From assembly GCA_017983695.1 (NCBI GenBank), contig JAGOAX010000002.1, positions 62,001 to 126,000 on the forward strand: 64,000 nt of DNA. The letters are read 5' to 3'. The translations under genes were made by a program, and so were the position numbers. The stretch comes from Ferruginibacter sp. GTDB lineage: Bacteria; Bacteroidota; Bacteroidia; Chitinophagales; Chitinophagaceae. Position 1 is the first letter of the stretch. Each line of letters opens with the position of its first letter. The notes beneath the pieces were generated by a model that saw only the letters and a list, made by a program, of their open reading frames with translations, was not told the DNA's origin and made no database searches. Shown here piece after piece: positions 19,367-27,545 of this stretch.

Positions 19367-20488
19367 ATGAATTCACGTCGTAATTTTTTACAGAAACTTA
19401 CTGCATCTTTTATTGCAGTACCACTGTTATCAAAACAGAGTACAGCATCTTTTGATGACAGGGTAAATGATTTTTTTTATAATGGCCCGGTATTAAGAGT
19501 GGCTATTATGGGCCTGGGTAGTTATGGCACCCGTGTGGCCGATGCCATACAGGCGTGTACAAAAGTAAAATTGGTGGGTGCTATCAGCGGCACACCATCT
19601 AAACTAACGGCGTGGCAAACAAAATATAATATCCCCGAAAAAAATTGTTATAACTATGAAAATTTTGATGCCATAAAAAACAATGCCGATATTGATGCCG
19701 TTTATATTATTACACCCAACTCTTTACACAAAGATCAAACCATACGTGTGGCGCAAGCGGGCAAACATGTTATTTGCGAAAAGCCCATGGCAATAAATGC
19801 AAAAGAAGGCGAACAAATGATAGCAGCTTGTAAAAAAGCTAATGTAAAATTATTGATCGGTTACCGGATGCATTTTGAACCAAAAACATTAGAGGTCATT
19901 CGCATGAGAAATGCAGGAGAGTTGGGAAAAATAATGTTCTTCCAGGGATTAACAGGTTTTAGAATTGGCGATCCTACACAATGGCGTTTGAATAAACAAT
20001 TAGCTGGCGGTGGTTCAATGATGGATATAGGAATTTATGCCGTTAATGGTGCCAGATACATGGTGGGTGAAGATCCGGTTTGGGTAACAGCGCAAGAAAC
20101 AAAAACAGATAAAGCAAAATTCAAGGATGGTGTTGATGAAACCATTCAATTTCAATTAGGTTTTGCAAGCGGTGCGGTAGCTTCTTGTTTATCTACTTAT
20201 GCCATGAATGGGTTGGATCGTTTTTACCTGAATGGCCAAACTGGTTTTGCTGAAATGCAGCCATCAACTAACTATGGCCCAATAAAAGGCAGAACCAATA
20301 AAGGGGAATTAACGCAGGAACATAAAACACACCAAACAGTACAGATGGATGAAATGGCAGCAATAATTCTGGAAGGTAAACAACCCATAGTACCGGTTGA
20401 TGGAGAAGAAGGATTGAAAGACATGAAAATTATTGATGGTATTTATAAAGCTGTAAAAACCGGAAAAAAAGTTAGTTTGAATTTATAA
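19367..20488 (+). CDS. Tat-exported Gfo/Idh/MocA oxidoreductase (GFOR-like)
   Basis: The 373-residue protein starts with a twin-arginine signal (NSRRNFLQK, Arg4-Arg5, then a hydrophobic stretch to about 28). A Rossmann domain (AIMGLGSYGTRVADAI, about 46-61) and the Gfo/Idh/MocA hallmark ICEKPMA (about 138) follow, then an alpha/beta domain with GGGSMMDIGIYAVNG. It resembles the glucose-fructose and aldose-aldose oxidoreductases that keep NADP(H) bound and work in the periplasm. Here it may oxidise aldoses to aldonolactones for the SMP-30 lactonase (inference). It is a paralogue of the signal-less protein at 24036-25043, sharing SGTPSKLxxWxxKYNIP-type segments. Confidence 0.88.
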   Translation: MNSRRNFLQKLTASFIAVPLLSKQSTASFDDRVNDFFYNGPVLRVAIMGLGSYGTRVADAIQACTKVKLVGAISGTPSKLTAWQTKYNIPEKNCYNYENFDAIKNNADIDAVYIITPNSLHKDQTIRVAQAGKHVICEKPMAINAKEGEQMIAACKKANVKLLIGYRMHFEPKTLEVIRMRNAGELGKIMFFQGLTGFRIGDPTQWRLNKQLAGGGSMMDIGIYAVNGARYMVGEDPVWVTAQETKTDKAKFKDGVDETIQFQLGFASGAVASCLSTYAMNGLDRFYLNGQTGFAEMQPSTNYGPIKGRTNKGELTQEHKTHQTVQMDEMAAIILEGKQPIVPVDGEEGLKDMKIIDGIYKAVKTGKKVSLNL

Positions 20489-20496
20489 ATTACCAC

Positions 20497-21318
20497 ATGA
20501 AACAGTTTTGTGTTTTACTTAGTATGCTTCTTTTTATTTCATGCAACAAAAAAATTGTAGTGGAAAGAACAGCTTATTTTCCAAAACAAACTGAATTGAT
20601 TACAGACGCAATGAATAAACAAAATGTTTGGGTGTTTATTTTAGCTGGTCAATCCAATATGGCAGGAAGAGGTATGGTAGAACAGCAGGATACCATTTCA
20701 AACAAAAGAATACTATCTATTAATAAAAACGGCCAGTTAATTATGGCTAAGGAACCATTACATTTTTATGAACCCAACCTGGCCGGGCTTGATTGCGGTT
20801 ACTCTTTTGGAAAAGCAATGATCAAAAACATTCCCGACAGCATTTCTATTTTACTGCTTCCCACAGCGGTTGGTGGCAGTTCCATAAGTCAGTGGTTGGG
20901 TGATTCTCTTTTTCGTAATGTAAAATTATTTTCTAATTTCCTGGCTAAAGTGGAGATAGGAAAACAATACGGAACTATTAAAGGAATTTTATGGCACCAG
21001 GGCGAAAGCGATACTAATGAAAAAAATATTCCCCATTACAGCGAAAGGCTTTCAATACTATTCACGAGGTTCAGGAAGGCTATCGGCAATGATAAGTTAC
21101 CAATACTGCTTGGAGAGCTGGGAAGTTTTTCGAAAAATAAAAATGGCTTTGAATTAATAAACAAAGCCATTCATAATTACTCCGCTCAAGATGTAAATAC
21201 AGCCGTAATTGCTACTGGCGATTTAAAACATAAAGGCGATAGTTTGCATTTCAACTCAAAAGCACAACGAACAATGGGCAAAAGATTTGCAGCAGCGTAT
21301 GTAAAGAAATTTCAATAG
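20497..21318 (+). CDS. SGNH/SASA carbohydrate esterase lipoprotein (CE6-like acetylxylan esterase)
   Basis: The 273-residue protein has a lipobox (LLFISC, Cys16) and the SGNH blocks: nucleophile in LAGQSNMAGRG (about 51), a Gly block LPTAVGGSSISQW (about 126), WHQGESD (about 168) and the catalytic Asp/His in GDSLHFNSKAQ (about 248). This arrangement is that of the SASA domain, including carbohydrate esterase family 6, which removes acetyl groups from xylan. It lies 8 bp after the oxidoreductase gene and closes the plus-strand run. Confidence 0.85.
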   Translation: MKQFCVLLSMLLFISCNKKIVVERTAYFPKQTELITDAMNKQNVWVFILAGQSNMAGRGMVEQQDTISNKRILSINKNGQLIMAKEPLHFYEPNLAGLDCGYSFGKAMIKNIPDSISILLLPTAVGGSSISQWLGDSLFRNVKLFSNFLAKVEIGKQYGTIKGILWHQGESDTNEKNIPHYSERLSILFTRFRKAIGNDKLPILLGELGSFSKNKNGFELINKAIHNYSAQDVNTAVIATGDLKHKGDSLHFNSKAQRTMGKRFAAAYVKKFQ

Positions 21319-21334
21319 CAAATATTATTTATGC

Positions 21335-22453
21335 TTATCTGAGCAAAGCACTGGCACACCATAATACAGGTGCCTGTCCATGATAATCTCCGGTAATTTT
21401 TTTTCTATCTAAATAATATTGTTTGGTGTTACCTGCCCCCGTTCCTTCACACACATCGCTTATCTCTCCTTTATAATTAATGTAACCGGTTAAAGCAAGC
21501 CATGCCTTTTTAGCAGCAGGGGCAAATTGTTTTTTATTGAGCCGGCTATTTTTTACCCCTGTTATCATTGCATAAGCAAACATGCCCGTACAGGAAGTTT
21601 CTTTCCATGATGATGTATCATTCACTAACTGCCGCCACATACCATCTGTTGCCTGGTATTGCAATAAAGATTCCATCATGTTTTTATAACCCTGCATAAT
21701 CTGTTTATGATAAGGATTATTTTTATCCAACACTTTTAAAATCTCCGTCATCCCAGCGGCCATCCATCCGTTTCCTCTTCCCCAAAAAAAAGGCGCCGAT
21801 GGTGCATGATAAAACAAGCCATTGGGTTTTTGTAATGAGTCAAGATACAAGACCATTTCCTTAGCAGCACGATTTATATAATTTTTATTTTTTGTTACCC
21901 GGTAAGCCTGGCATTGCAGCAGGTTAATCATATACATATCATCAATCCATAACCGGGTTTGAAAGCTGTAACCTTTGTTATAATAATTAACAGCCACATC
22001 ATTTACCCTTGGGCCAAAAGGTGCAGCCCATTGTGTATCGGCATACATTTTACCCTGTGTAAAATATTTTTCATTTTTTGTTTGTAAATAAATTTCAAGC
22101 GGCAGTACGCCAAATACATTGTAGTCCACATGGTCGGGGTAAGGCAATAAATCAGTTTCGTTTTCTACTACATTATCAAACCGTGCAATTAATTTTTTTT
22201 TAAGGGTATCATTGTTAGTTTGCTTAACAAAAGATAATGCACCATACCAATTGCAAACTTCAAAATAAGGAATATGTGGTTTTACATTACCGCCATATTT
22301 GCCATGCGGTGCTGAAAGAAACTGTTGCGTAAGCCGCAAGCCTATTTCTTGTGGTGACTTCCCTTTTGGCCAGTGTTTAAATCCAGGCTGGGCATTAAGA
22401 GTATAGCTGCATTGCAGCATTATTAATGAGTATGTCAGTAGTTTTTTAATCAT
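21335..22453 (-). CDS. GH88/GH105 family unsaturated uronyl hydrolase
   Basis: The 372-residue (alpha/alpha)6-barrel enzyme has a signal peptide ending near residue 22 (TLNAQ). The catalytic Asp pair lies in RLWIDDMYMI (about 165) and the aromatic/Gly loop is FFWGRGNGWMAAG (about 225). A GTGAGNTKQYYLDRK segment follows near the C-terminus. The family removes delta-4,5-unsaturated uronic acids from the non-reducing end of oligosaccharides produced by lyases. Its presence suggests that the region also handles pectic (rhamnogalacturonan) fragments or unsaturated glucuronyl oligomers. It is 16 bp downstream of the propeller protein gene, in the same transcript. Confidence 0.87.
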   Translation of the reverse strand: MIKKLLTYSLIMLQCSYTLNAQPGFKHWPKGKSPQEIGLRLTQQFLSAPHGKYGGNVKPHIPYFEVCNWYGALSFVKQTNNDTLKKKLIARFDNVVENETDLLPYPDHVDYNVFGVLPLEIYLQTKNEKYFTQGKMYADTQWAAPFGPRVNDVAVNYYNKGYSFQTRLWIDDMYMINLLQCQAYRVTKNKNYINRAAKEMVLYLDSLQKPNGLFYHAPSAPFFWGRGNGWMAAGMTEILKVLDKNNPYHKQIMQGYKNMMESLLQYQATDGMWRQLVNDTSSWKETSCTGMFAYAMITGVKNSRLNKKQFAPAAKKAWLALTGYINYKGEISDVCEGTGAGNTKQYYLDRKKITGDYHGQAPVLWCASALLR

Positions 22454-22469
22454 GTCTGTACTGAAAAAC

Positions 22470-23996
22470 TTATTTAAGTTGTGTATTACTTACAAAAGCA
22501 ACCTTCTTTCCATCCGGCGACCAGCTTGGTACATTAATAGTGCCCTGCCCGCCATAAATATAAGCGATGGTTTTTGGTACTCCACCTGCAACAGGCATTA
22601 AGCGTAAATATATTTTTTTATAAAACGGATGGTCTGTGGGGTCGATATCTTTTGGAAAAGAAACATACACTATCCATTTACCATCGGGTGAAAAATGCGG
22701 AAACCAATCGTTGTACTCATCAAATGTAACCTGCTCCTGGTTACTCCCATCGGGTGTCATGCGCCATATCTTCATGGTGCCTGTTCTTACAGAATTAAAA
22801 TATATCCACTTGCCATCCGGGCTATACTCTGGTCCGTCATCTAAAGTTGGCGTATTGGTTAATGCGGTTTCCTTTTTAGTAGCAATATCTATCGACCATA
22901 TATCAAATTGATTTTTTCGCTGCCCGGTAAAAATTAGTTTCTTTCCATCCGGCGACCAGCTATGTAAATAAGAATGACCAGAATCTACCGAGGTAATTTG
23001 TACCGGCTTATCAGTACCGGTAACAGGCAATGTAAATAAAGTAGAAATTCTTTTTTCGCCCATGTGGTTACTAATAGCCATTTGCTTTCCATCAAATGAT
23101 AATACATGATCGTTATTATTTTGATTGGCAGTACCAGTATTTAATACAGAGATAGCGCCACTGCTAAGTTCATATTTATACAAAAGCCCTTCTGAATTAT
23201 AGATAAGCTGTTTGCCATCTTTTGTCCAGTTGGGTGCTTGTAATGAGTTGGGGGCACTGTGTAATATTTTTCTATGACCAGTAACTACATCCATCACTTC
23301 TAAATGGCTACCGATATAATCACGGTAAGGCCTGAAATTTTTTGCAGCAGGAATGATGATTTGTACATTACTGAAAACAGCTTGCTCCATTACATCTTCC
23401 TCATGTGAACAAATAAAAAGACCTGCATACAATTCTTCTGCAAGCGATACTTCTTTACTTATCGATTTATAGGTTTCGCCAAAAACAGCGGCAGAAAAAG
23501 TAAATGTATTGCCGCTGCGCTGCAATTCTATTTCTGTAGGATGGTAAGATGAAACAACCACCTGCCCTGTGGTATCATTATCAGCAAGCCGGTATTGCAA
23601 AGAAGATAATATATCACCATGTACACAGGCATCGGCATAGCGGGATCCTGTTGCCAGTGTTTCTCTTGCCATAATCCCAATTTTGCGATGCTCATTTTTA
23701 CCCGTACCAATAAACCGAATGGTAGCCCTGATAATAAAATCGCCTTGTATTTTTTTCCAGGCAAAATGAAACTGATCTTCTTTTGCCCACATATTTTTAC
23801 CTGCACCGGAGAATAAATAAGTTTGCTCATCTTTGTTATAAACTACGGCTCCTTTTATTTTAGGATTGCCAACATCTTCATGATTGTCGAATATACCAAC
23901 CGATTCAGTTTGTGCCATAACAACAGATGATTGAAGAAAAAAAAGTACTGCAAGCTGGCAGCCTAAAGCTTTTACTGCGGCAATTATTTTTTTCAT
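22470..23996 (-). CDS. Exported TolB-like beta-propeller protein with N-terminal lectin-like domain
   Basis: The 508-residue protein has a signal peptide (to about residue 28, VVMAQ). The domain of about residues 40-215 resembles the DUF1349/concanavalin-like fold (WKKIQGDFIIRATI, KIGIMARETL). At least four PD40/WD40-like blades follow (about 245-505), each with an SPDGKxxxF motif such as WSPDGKKLIFTG and YSPDGKWIYFN. PD40 repeats also build oligogalacturonate lyases, but the His residues of that active site were not evident, so a carbohydrate-binding or sensing role is as likely. Neighbours are GH105 and a Gfo/Idh/MocA enzyme. Confidence 0.75.
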   Translation of the reverse strand: MKKIIAAVKALGCQLAVLFFLQSSVVMAQTESVGIFDNHEDVGNPKIKGAVVYNKDEQTYLFSGAGKNMWAKEDQFHFAWKKIQGDFIIRATIRFIGTGKNEHRKIGIMARETLATGSRYADACVHGDILSSLQYRLADNDTTGQVVVSSYHPTEIELQRSGNTFTFSAAVFGETYKSISKEVSLAEELYAGLFICSHEEDVMEQAVFSNVQIIIPAAKNFRPYRDYIGSHLEVMDVVTGHRKILHSAPNSLQAPNWTKDGKQLIYNSEGLLYKYELSSGAISVLNTGTANQNNNDHVLSFDGKQMAISNHMGEKRISTLFTLPVTGTDKPVQITSVDSGHSYLHSWSPDGKKLIFTGQRKNQFDIWSIDIATKKETALTNTPTLDDGPEYSPDGKWIYFNSVRTGTMKIWRMTPDGSNQEQVTFDEYNDWFPHFSPDGKWIVYVSFPKDIDPTDHPFYKKIYLRLMPVAGGVPKTIAYIYGGQGTINVPSWSPDGKKVAFVSNTQLK

Positions 23997-24035
23997 GATG
24001 ATTAATATTGGGGTTTAGTTAAGTATGGTGAATGT

Positions 24036-25043
24036 TCAATCAGTTTTTATACTTACTCTTTTTCCTGTTCGCATGGCTTCATAAATTGCTGTAATAATTT
24101 TTACGTCTTTTCTTCCCATTTCTCCCGGGACAATACTGTTTTTATTATTTTTTACAGACAATGCGATACCATCCATTTGTTTTGCCTGCTGCGACAATGG
24201 TGGATAAGAAATTACTTTACCGTCTGCTGTACTGCCTCTAAGTCCGGCGTAATAAAATGCGGGGTCTAATTCAAACCAACCTTTTTCAGCCTCTGCCCTT
24301 ATTGTATTTGCACTACCAGAATAGCTGGTTCTGCATGCTGCAATCATTCCATTCGGCATTTCCATTTGCCAGTCCAGCGTTTCTTCTATATCAGTAAATT
24401 TTTCTTTATCACTTACCGGAAATGTTTGTGCGGTAACTGCAACAGGTTCCATACCCGTTATATACATTACTGCCTGCATGCAATAAATTCCCAAATCCAT
24501 TAATGGCCCGCCTCCGGAATATTTTTTGTCTAATCTCCATTCACCCTTAATGGATGGTTGTAAAAATTCAGTAACAATTTTTTTTATTTCGCCATATTCT
24601 TTTTGTGTGCCCATTCTTATCATATCTAAATGATAAGGGTCAAAATGCAAACGATACCCGATGGATAAAAATTTGCCTGCTTTTTTACAGGCGGCTATCA
24701 TTGCATCACAATCCTCAACAGTTAAAGCCATTGGCTTTTCGCAGATAACATGTTTACCTGCCTGTGCTGCACGAATGGTATATTCTGCATGCATACTGTT
24801 GGGCAGTACCACATACACAATGTCAATATCCGGATTGTCTTTGATAGTATCGAAATTATTGTAGTTATAAATATTTGTACCAGGGATGTTATACTTATCT
24901 TTCCATAAAGGAATTTTTGATGGAGTTCCGGTTACAATTCCTGCCAGGTAACAATGCTTTGTTTGTTGCAATGCAGGCGCTAACTGCCCGGTTGCATAAC
25001 TTCCTAACCCAACCAGTGCCACTCCTAATTTTTTATTACTCAT
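24036..25043 (-). CDS. Cytoplasmic Gfo/Idh/MocA-family oxidoreductase
   Basis: The 335-residue NAD(P)-dependent dehydrogenase has the Rossmann motif ALVGLGSYATGQLAPAL at residues 9-25, the family marker ICEKPMAL at about 97 and a substrate domain with GGGPLMDLGIYCMQ. It lacks a signal peptide, unlike its closest relative in the window (19367-20488). Its start codon overlaps the stop codon of the upstream esterase gene in an ATGA junction (25040-25043), so the two are translationally coupled. The substrate is unknown; a sugar or sugar derivative is expected. Confidence 0.88.
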   Translation of the reverse strand: MSNKKLGVALVGLGSYATGQLAPALQQTKHCYLAGIVTGTPSKIPLWKDKYNIPGTNIYNYNNFDTIKDNPDIDIVYVVLPNSMHAEYTIRAAQAGKHVICEKPMALTVEDCDAMIAACKKAGKFLSIGYRLHFDPYHLDMIRMGTQKEYGEIKKIVTEFLQPSIKGEWRLDKKYSGGGPLMDLGIYCMQAVMYITGMEPVAVTAQTFPVSDKEKFTDIEETLDWQMEMPNGMIAACRTSYSGSANTIRAEAEKGWFELDPAFYYAGLRGSTADGKVISYPPLSQQAKQMDGIALSVKNNKNSIVPGEMGRKDVKIITAIYEAMRTGKRVSIKTD

Positions 25044-26116
25044 GGTTTTTTATTAAAAATATCACTGCTGCCATAACGGTTTAGTTGCAGCGTTTTTCCC
25101 TCAGCAGAAAATTCCAGATTTAAAAACTCTGCATCGGAATAAAATTTATTTACAGCAGCTGCTTTTAATGGGTAACTATTCCATGCTGAATAATAAAGTA
25201 CCAGCTTATTATTCTCTGCTTTTAGTTCAATACTATTTCCCTTTGCATTTGTATATTGGCCGGTATAGTTTTTAAGAACAGCATCATCTACTTTAATAGC
25301 TGGCTTTTCAAAAATAAACTGCAAACCCCTGTTGTATGTTTCGCTTTTAGTACCAGAGTGCCCTGTGTTTTCCAAAACTTTTGAGCGGATAGTTACGTTA
25401 GTGTAATTTTTATCCCTGATGTAATTGCTGAATTTCACAAATGAATTGCTGTTCCTTTCCACATCACCCACTGTTAAATAAAGCCGGATGGGTTTATTTA
25501 GTTTTATTGCATCAAACTGCTTTTCATATTTGTACAACACTTCTCTATCCCAGCCAATAGCAGGACTTGCGGCTGCATACCCCGTAAACATTTGGGTATG
25601 TGTAAACATGGCATAGAGTGTAATTAAACCGCCAAGTGAACAGCCCATTAAAGTTCTATTTTTATTATCTGCTTTGTAATTACTTTCAATAAAAGGAAAC
25701 AGTTCATCTTTCACAAACTGCAAAAATTTATCTGCCCCACCACTTTGTATTTGTCTTGTTTCGTTAGTGGGTGTGTAATCTCTTGCCCGTAAACTATCGA
25801 CATTGGGTCTTTCACCTCCCCATGTAACACCTACTATAATTACTTCGGGAATAAATCCATCATAATATTGCTGGCCATAAATAGATTTTACCAATGGGAA
25901 ATCCCACTGAGAATCCATAACATATACTACAGGATATTTTTTATTACTGTTTTTATGACTGCCGGGTAATAAAATATGCAGTTCATACTCCTGCCCAGCT
26001 ACAACTGCAGAAGTAATTTTTCTAACTTCAGTACCCGGTATGGTTACAGCAGGGTGCTGTGCTTTTACAAGAAAAGATGTAAAGACAATTACAAGAAATA
26101 AAAAGAGAGATTTCAT
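25040..26116 (-). CDS. Exported EsteraseD/CE1-like alpha/beta hydrolase
   Basis: The 358-residue protein has a signal peptide to about residue 19 (LVKAQ). It shows the PF00756 pattern: PVVYVMDSQWDFP (about 60), the nucleophile elbow MGCSLGGLITLY (about 158) and ENTGHSG with the catalytic His (about 255). The C-terminal ~75 residues form an extra beta domain (YTGQYTNAKGNSIEL). PF00756 includes feruloyl and acetylxylan esterases (CE1) and siderophore esterases; the xylan context favours a CE1-type role. It is translationally coupled to the Gfo/Idh/MocA gene downstream. Confidence 0.83.
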   Translation of the reverse strand: MKSLFLFLVIVFTSFLVKAQHPAVTIPGTEVRKITSAVVAGQEYELHILLPGSHKNSNKKYPVVYVMDSQWDFPLVKSIYGQQYYDGFIPEVIIVGVTWGGERPNVDSLRARDYTPTNETRQIQSGGADKFLQFVKDELFPFIESNYKADNKNRTLMGCSLGGLITLYAMFTHTQMFTGYAAASPAIGWDREVLYKYEKQFDAIKLNKPIRLYLTVGDVERNSNSFVKFSNYIRDKNYTNVTIRSKVLENTGHSGTKSETYNRGLQFIFEKPAIKVDDAVLKNYTGQYTNAKGNSIELKAENNKLVLYYSAWNSYPLKAAAVNKFYSDAEFLNLEFSAEGKTLQLNRYGSSDIFNKKP

Positions 26117-26126
26117 TATATATTTT

Positions 26127-26189
26127 TTATGGCGCTAAATATTTTTTTGCAAATGCTAAAAAGTACAGCCAGTTTTACAAAACTGTATC
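26127..26189 (-). pseudogene. Decayed 3' end of a CE15-type esterase gene
   Basis: Read on the minus strand, this stretch encodes NWLYFLAFAKKYL followed by a stop. It aligns with the C-terminus of the CE4-CE15 protein encoded at 27546-29621 (NWPYFLQFASRYF). The first 27 bases of that segment differ at only 3 positions. Upstream codons continue the match (TVL against TVG) but contain an in-frame TAA. Only about 20 codons are recognisable. The rest of the 258-bp gap (26190-26374) shows nothing coding. Confidence 0.55.
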
Positions 26190-26374
26190 AAACTCATACA
26201 AGTTAAACAGGCCAGAAATCTTAAACTACCAAAAAACCACAGCGAAGGATATTACACAAATGCCCGGAATTTTCTTTTTGTTGCCGTTAGAATGGATTAC
26301 CAAAATCTTCTACTCATTTTTTATTTCTATTATGCTATAATATTTACCATCCTCTGTTTGTTTTTAATCTTCCG

Positions 26375-27535
26375 TTAATTTATTTGCTTAAAAGGTACAT
26401 TCAACACTGCTTTCAAAGCAGGTTTGGGCTGTTTTTGTTTATCCCATAATAAAGGATAATTAGTCCTGCCTGGTATTGGATAATCATTTTTCCAGCTCAT
26501 ACCATCATGCACACCCCAAAGTGTTACTCTTGCTATCTTGTCTCTTCTGTTATAAAAAATGCGAAATAACTCTTCGTATCTATTTGCCAGCGCTGTTTCA
26601 ATTTCAGCAGGTAAGCCATTCTGGTATGGATCAAAATAAGCTTTAAACTCTTCCAATTGAAATTGTTTGTCAGACATTCCCTGTCCAATAATCTGTCCTT
26701 CTTTAGTTAAAGGAAGTACGTCAACATCCAGTTCAGTGATCATTACTTTTACGCCGCATGCTGCATAAGCATCAATAGCATCTTCAATGTATTTGGTCTT
26801 TGGATAATTCAAACCCCAATGGCATTGCATCCCTATACCATCAATACGTATTCCTTCCTGCTGCAGCATTTTTATCATACGTACAATACCGTCTCTTTTT
26901 GCAGGCCGCCATTCATTAAAATCATTATAGTATAATTCTGTGCCAGGTGCATACCGTGCCGCAAACATGAATGCATATTTAACAAGCGTATCGCCATTAC
27001 CAAAAGCATTTACCCATGTGGTGGGACGATAGTTACCATCTTCACCAATTACTTCATTTACCACATCCCAGGCATTTATACGGCCGGCATATCTGCCTGC
27101 AACAGTTTCTATATGGCTTCTTAGTCTTTCAATTTGTTCTTCTTTTGAATTAGGCTTGCCTGAGTTATTAGTAAAAAACCAGGGCGGACATTGATTATGC
27201 CAAACCAATGTGTGACCGATAATGAACATCTTATTCTTTTCACCAAAAGCCACATATTCATCTGAGGGTTCATAATTATAAACTCCGGGTTGAGGATTGA
27301 TTAAAGCAGCTTTCATAACATTTTCAACAGTAATAGAATTGAAATGCTTTATCACAATATCTTGTGAAGCTTTGTCGCTTCCGGTTGTTATTGCAGGTGA
27401 AACTGCAACGCCAACAAGAAAAGCATCTTTATAAACATCTTTAAGCAATTGTTGATCTGCAGCAGGCTTGTTGTTATTTTTTGTTGCAGTGCAACCAAAA
27501 AATAAATAAAGAATTACAAATAGAAAAGGTTTCAT
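26375..27535 (-). CDS. GH10 endo-beta-1,4-xylanase lipoprotein (copy 1)
   Basis: The 386-residue protein has a lipobox (LFFGC, Cys15) and a complete GH10 barrel. Visible hallmarks are the -1 subsite segment GHTLVWHNQ (about 107-115), the acid/base Glu161 in WDVVNEVIGEDG, YYNDFN (about 202) and the nucleophile Glu268 in VMITELDVDVLP. Lipid anchoring puts it on the periplasmic or outer-surface membrane face, where it cuts the xylan backbone. It is 10 bp downstream of the CE4-CE15 gene, matching a role on acylated glucuronoxylan. A second, diverged GH10 gene lies at 43316-44428. Confidence 0.95.
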   Translation of the reverse strand: MKPFLFVILYLFFGCTATKNNNKPAADQQLLKDVYKDAFLVGVAVSPAITTGSDKASQDIVIKHFNSITVENVMKAALINPQPGVYNYEPSDEYVAFGEKNKMFIIGHTLVWHNQCPPWFFTNNSGKPNSKEEQIERLRSHIETVAGRYAGRINAWDVVNEVIGEDGNYRPTTWVNAFGNGDTLVKYAFMFAARYAPGTELYYNDFNEWRPAKRDGIVRMIKMLQQEGIRIDGIGMQCHWGLNYPKTKYIEDAIDAYAACGVKVMITELDVDVLPLTKEGQIIGQGMSDKQFQLEEFKAYFDPYQNGLPAEIETALANRYEELFRIFYNRRDKIARVTLWGVHDGMSWKNDYPIPGRTNYPLLWDKQKQPKPALKAVLNVPFKQIN

Positions 27536-27545
27536 TTAAAAAAAT

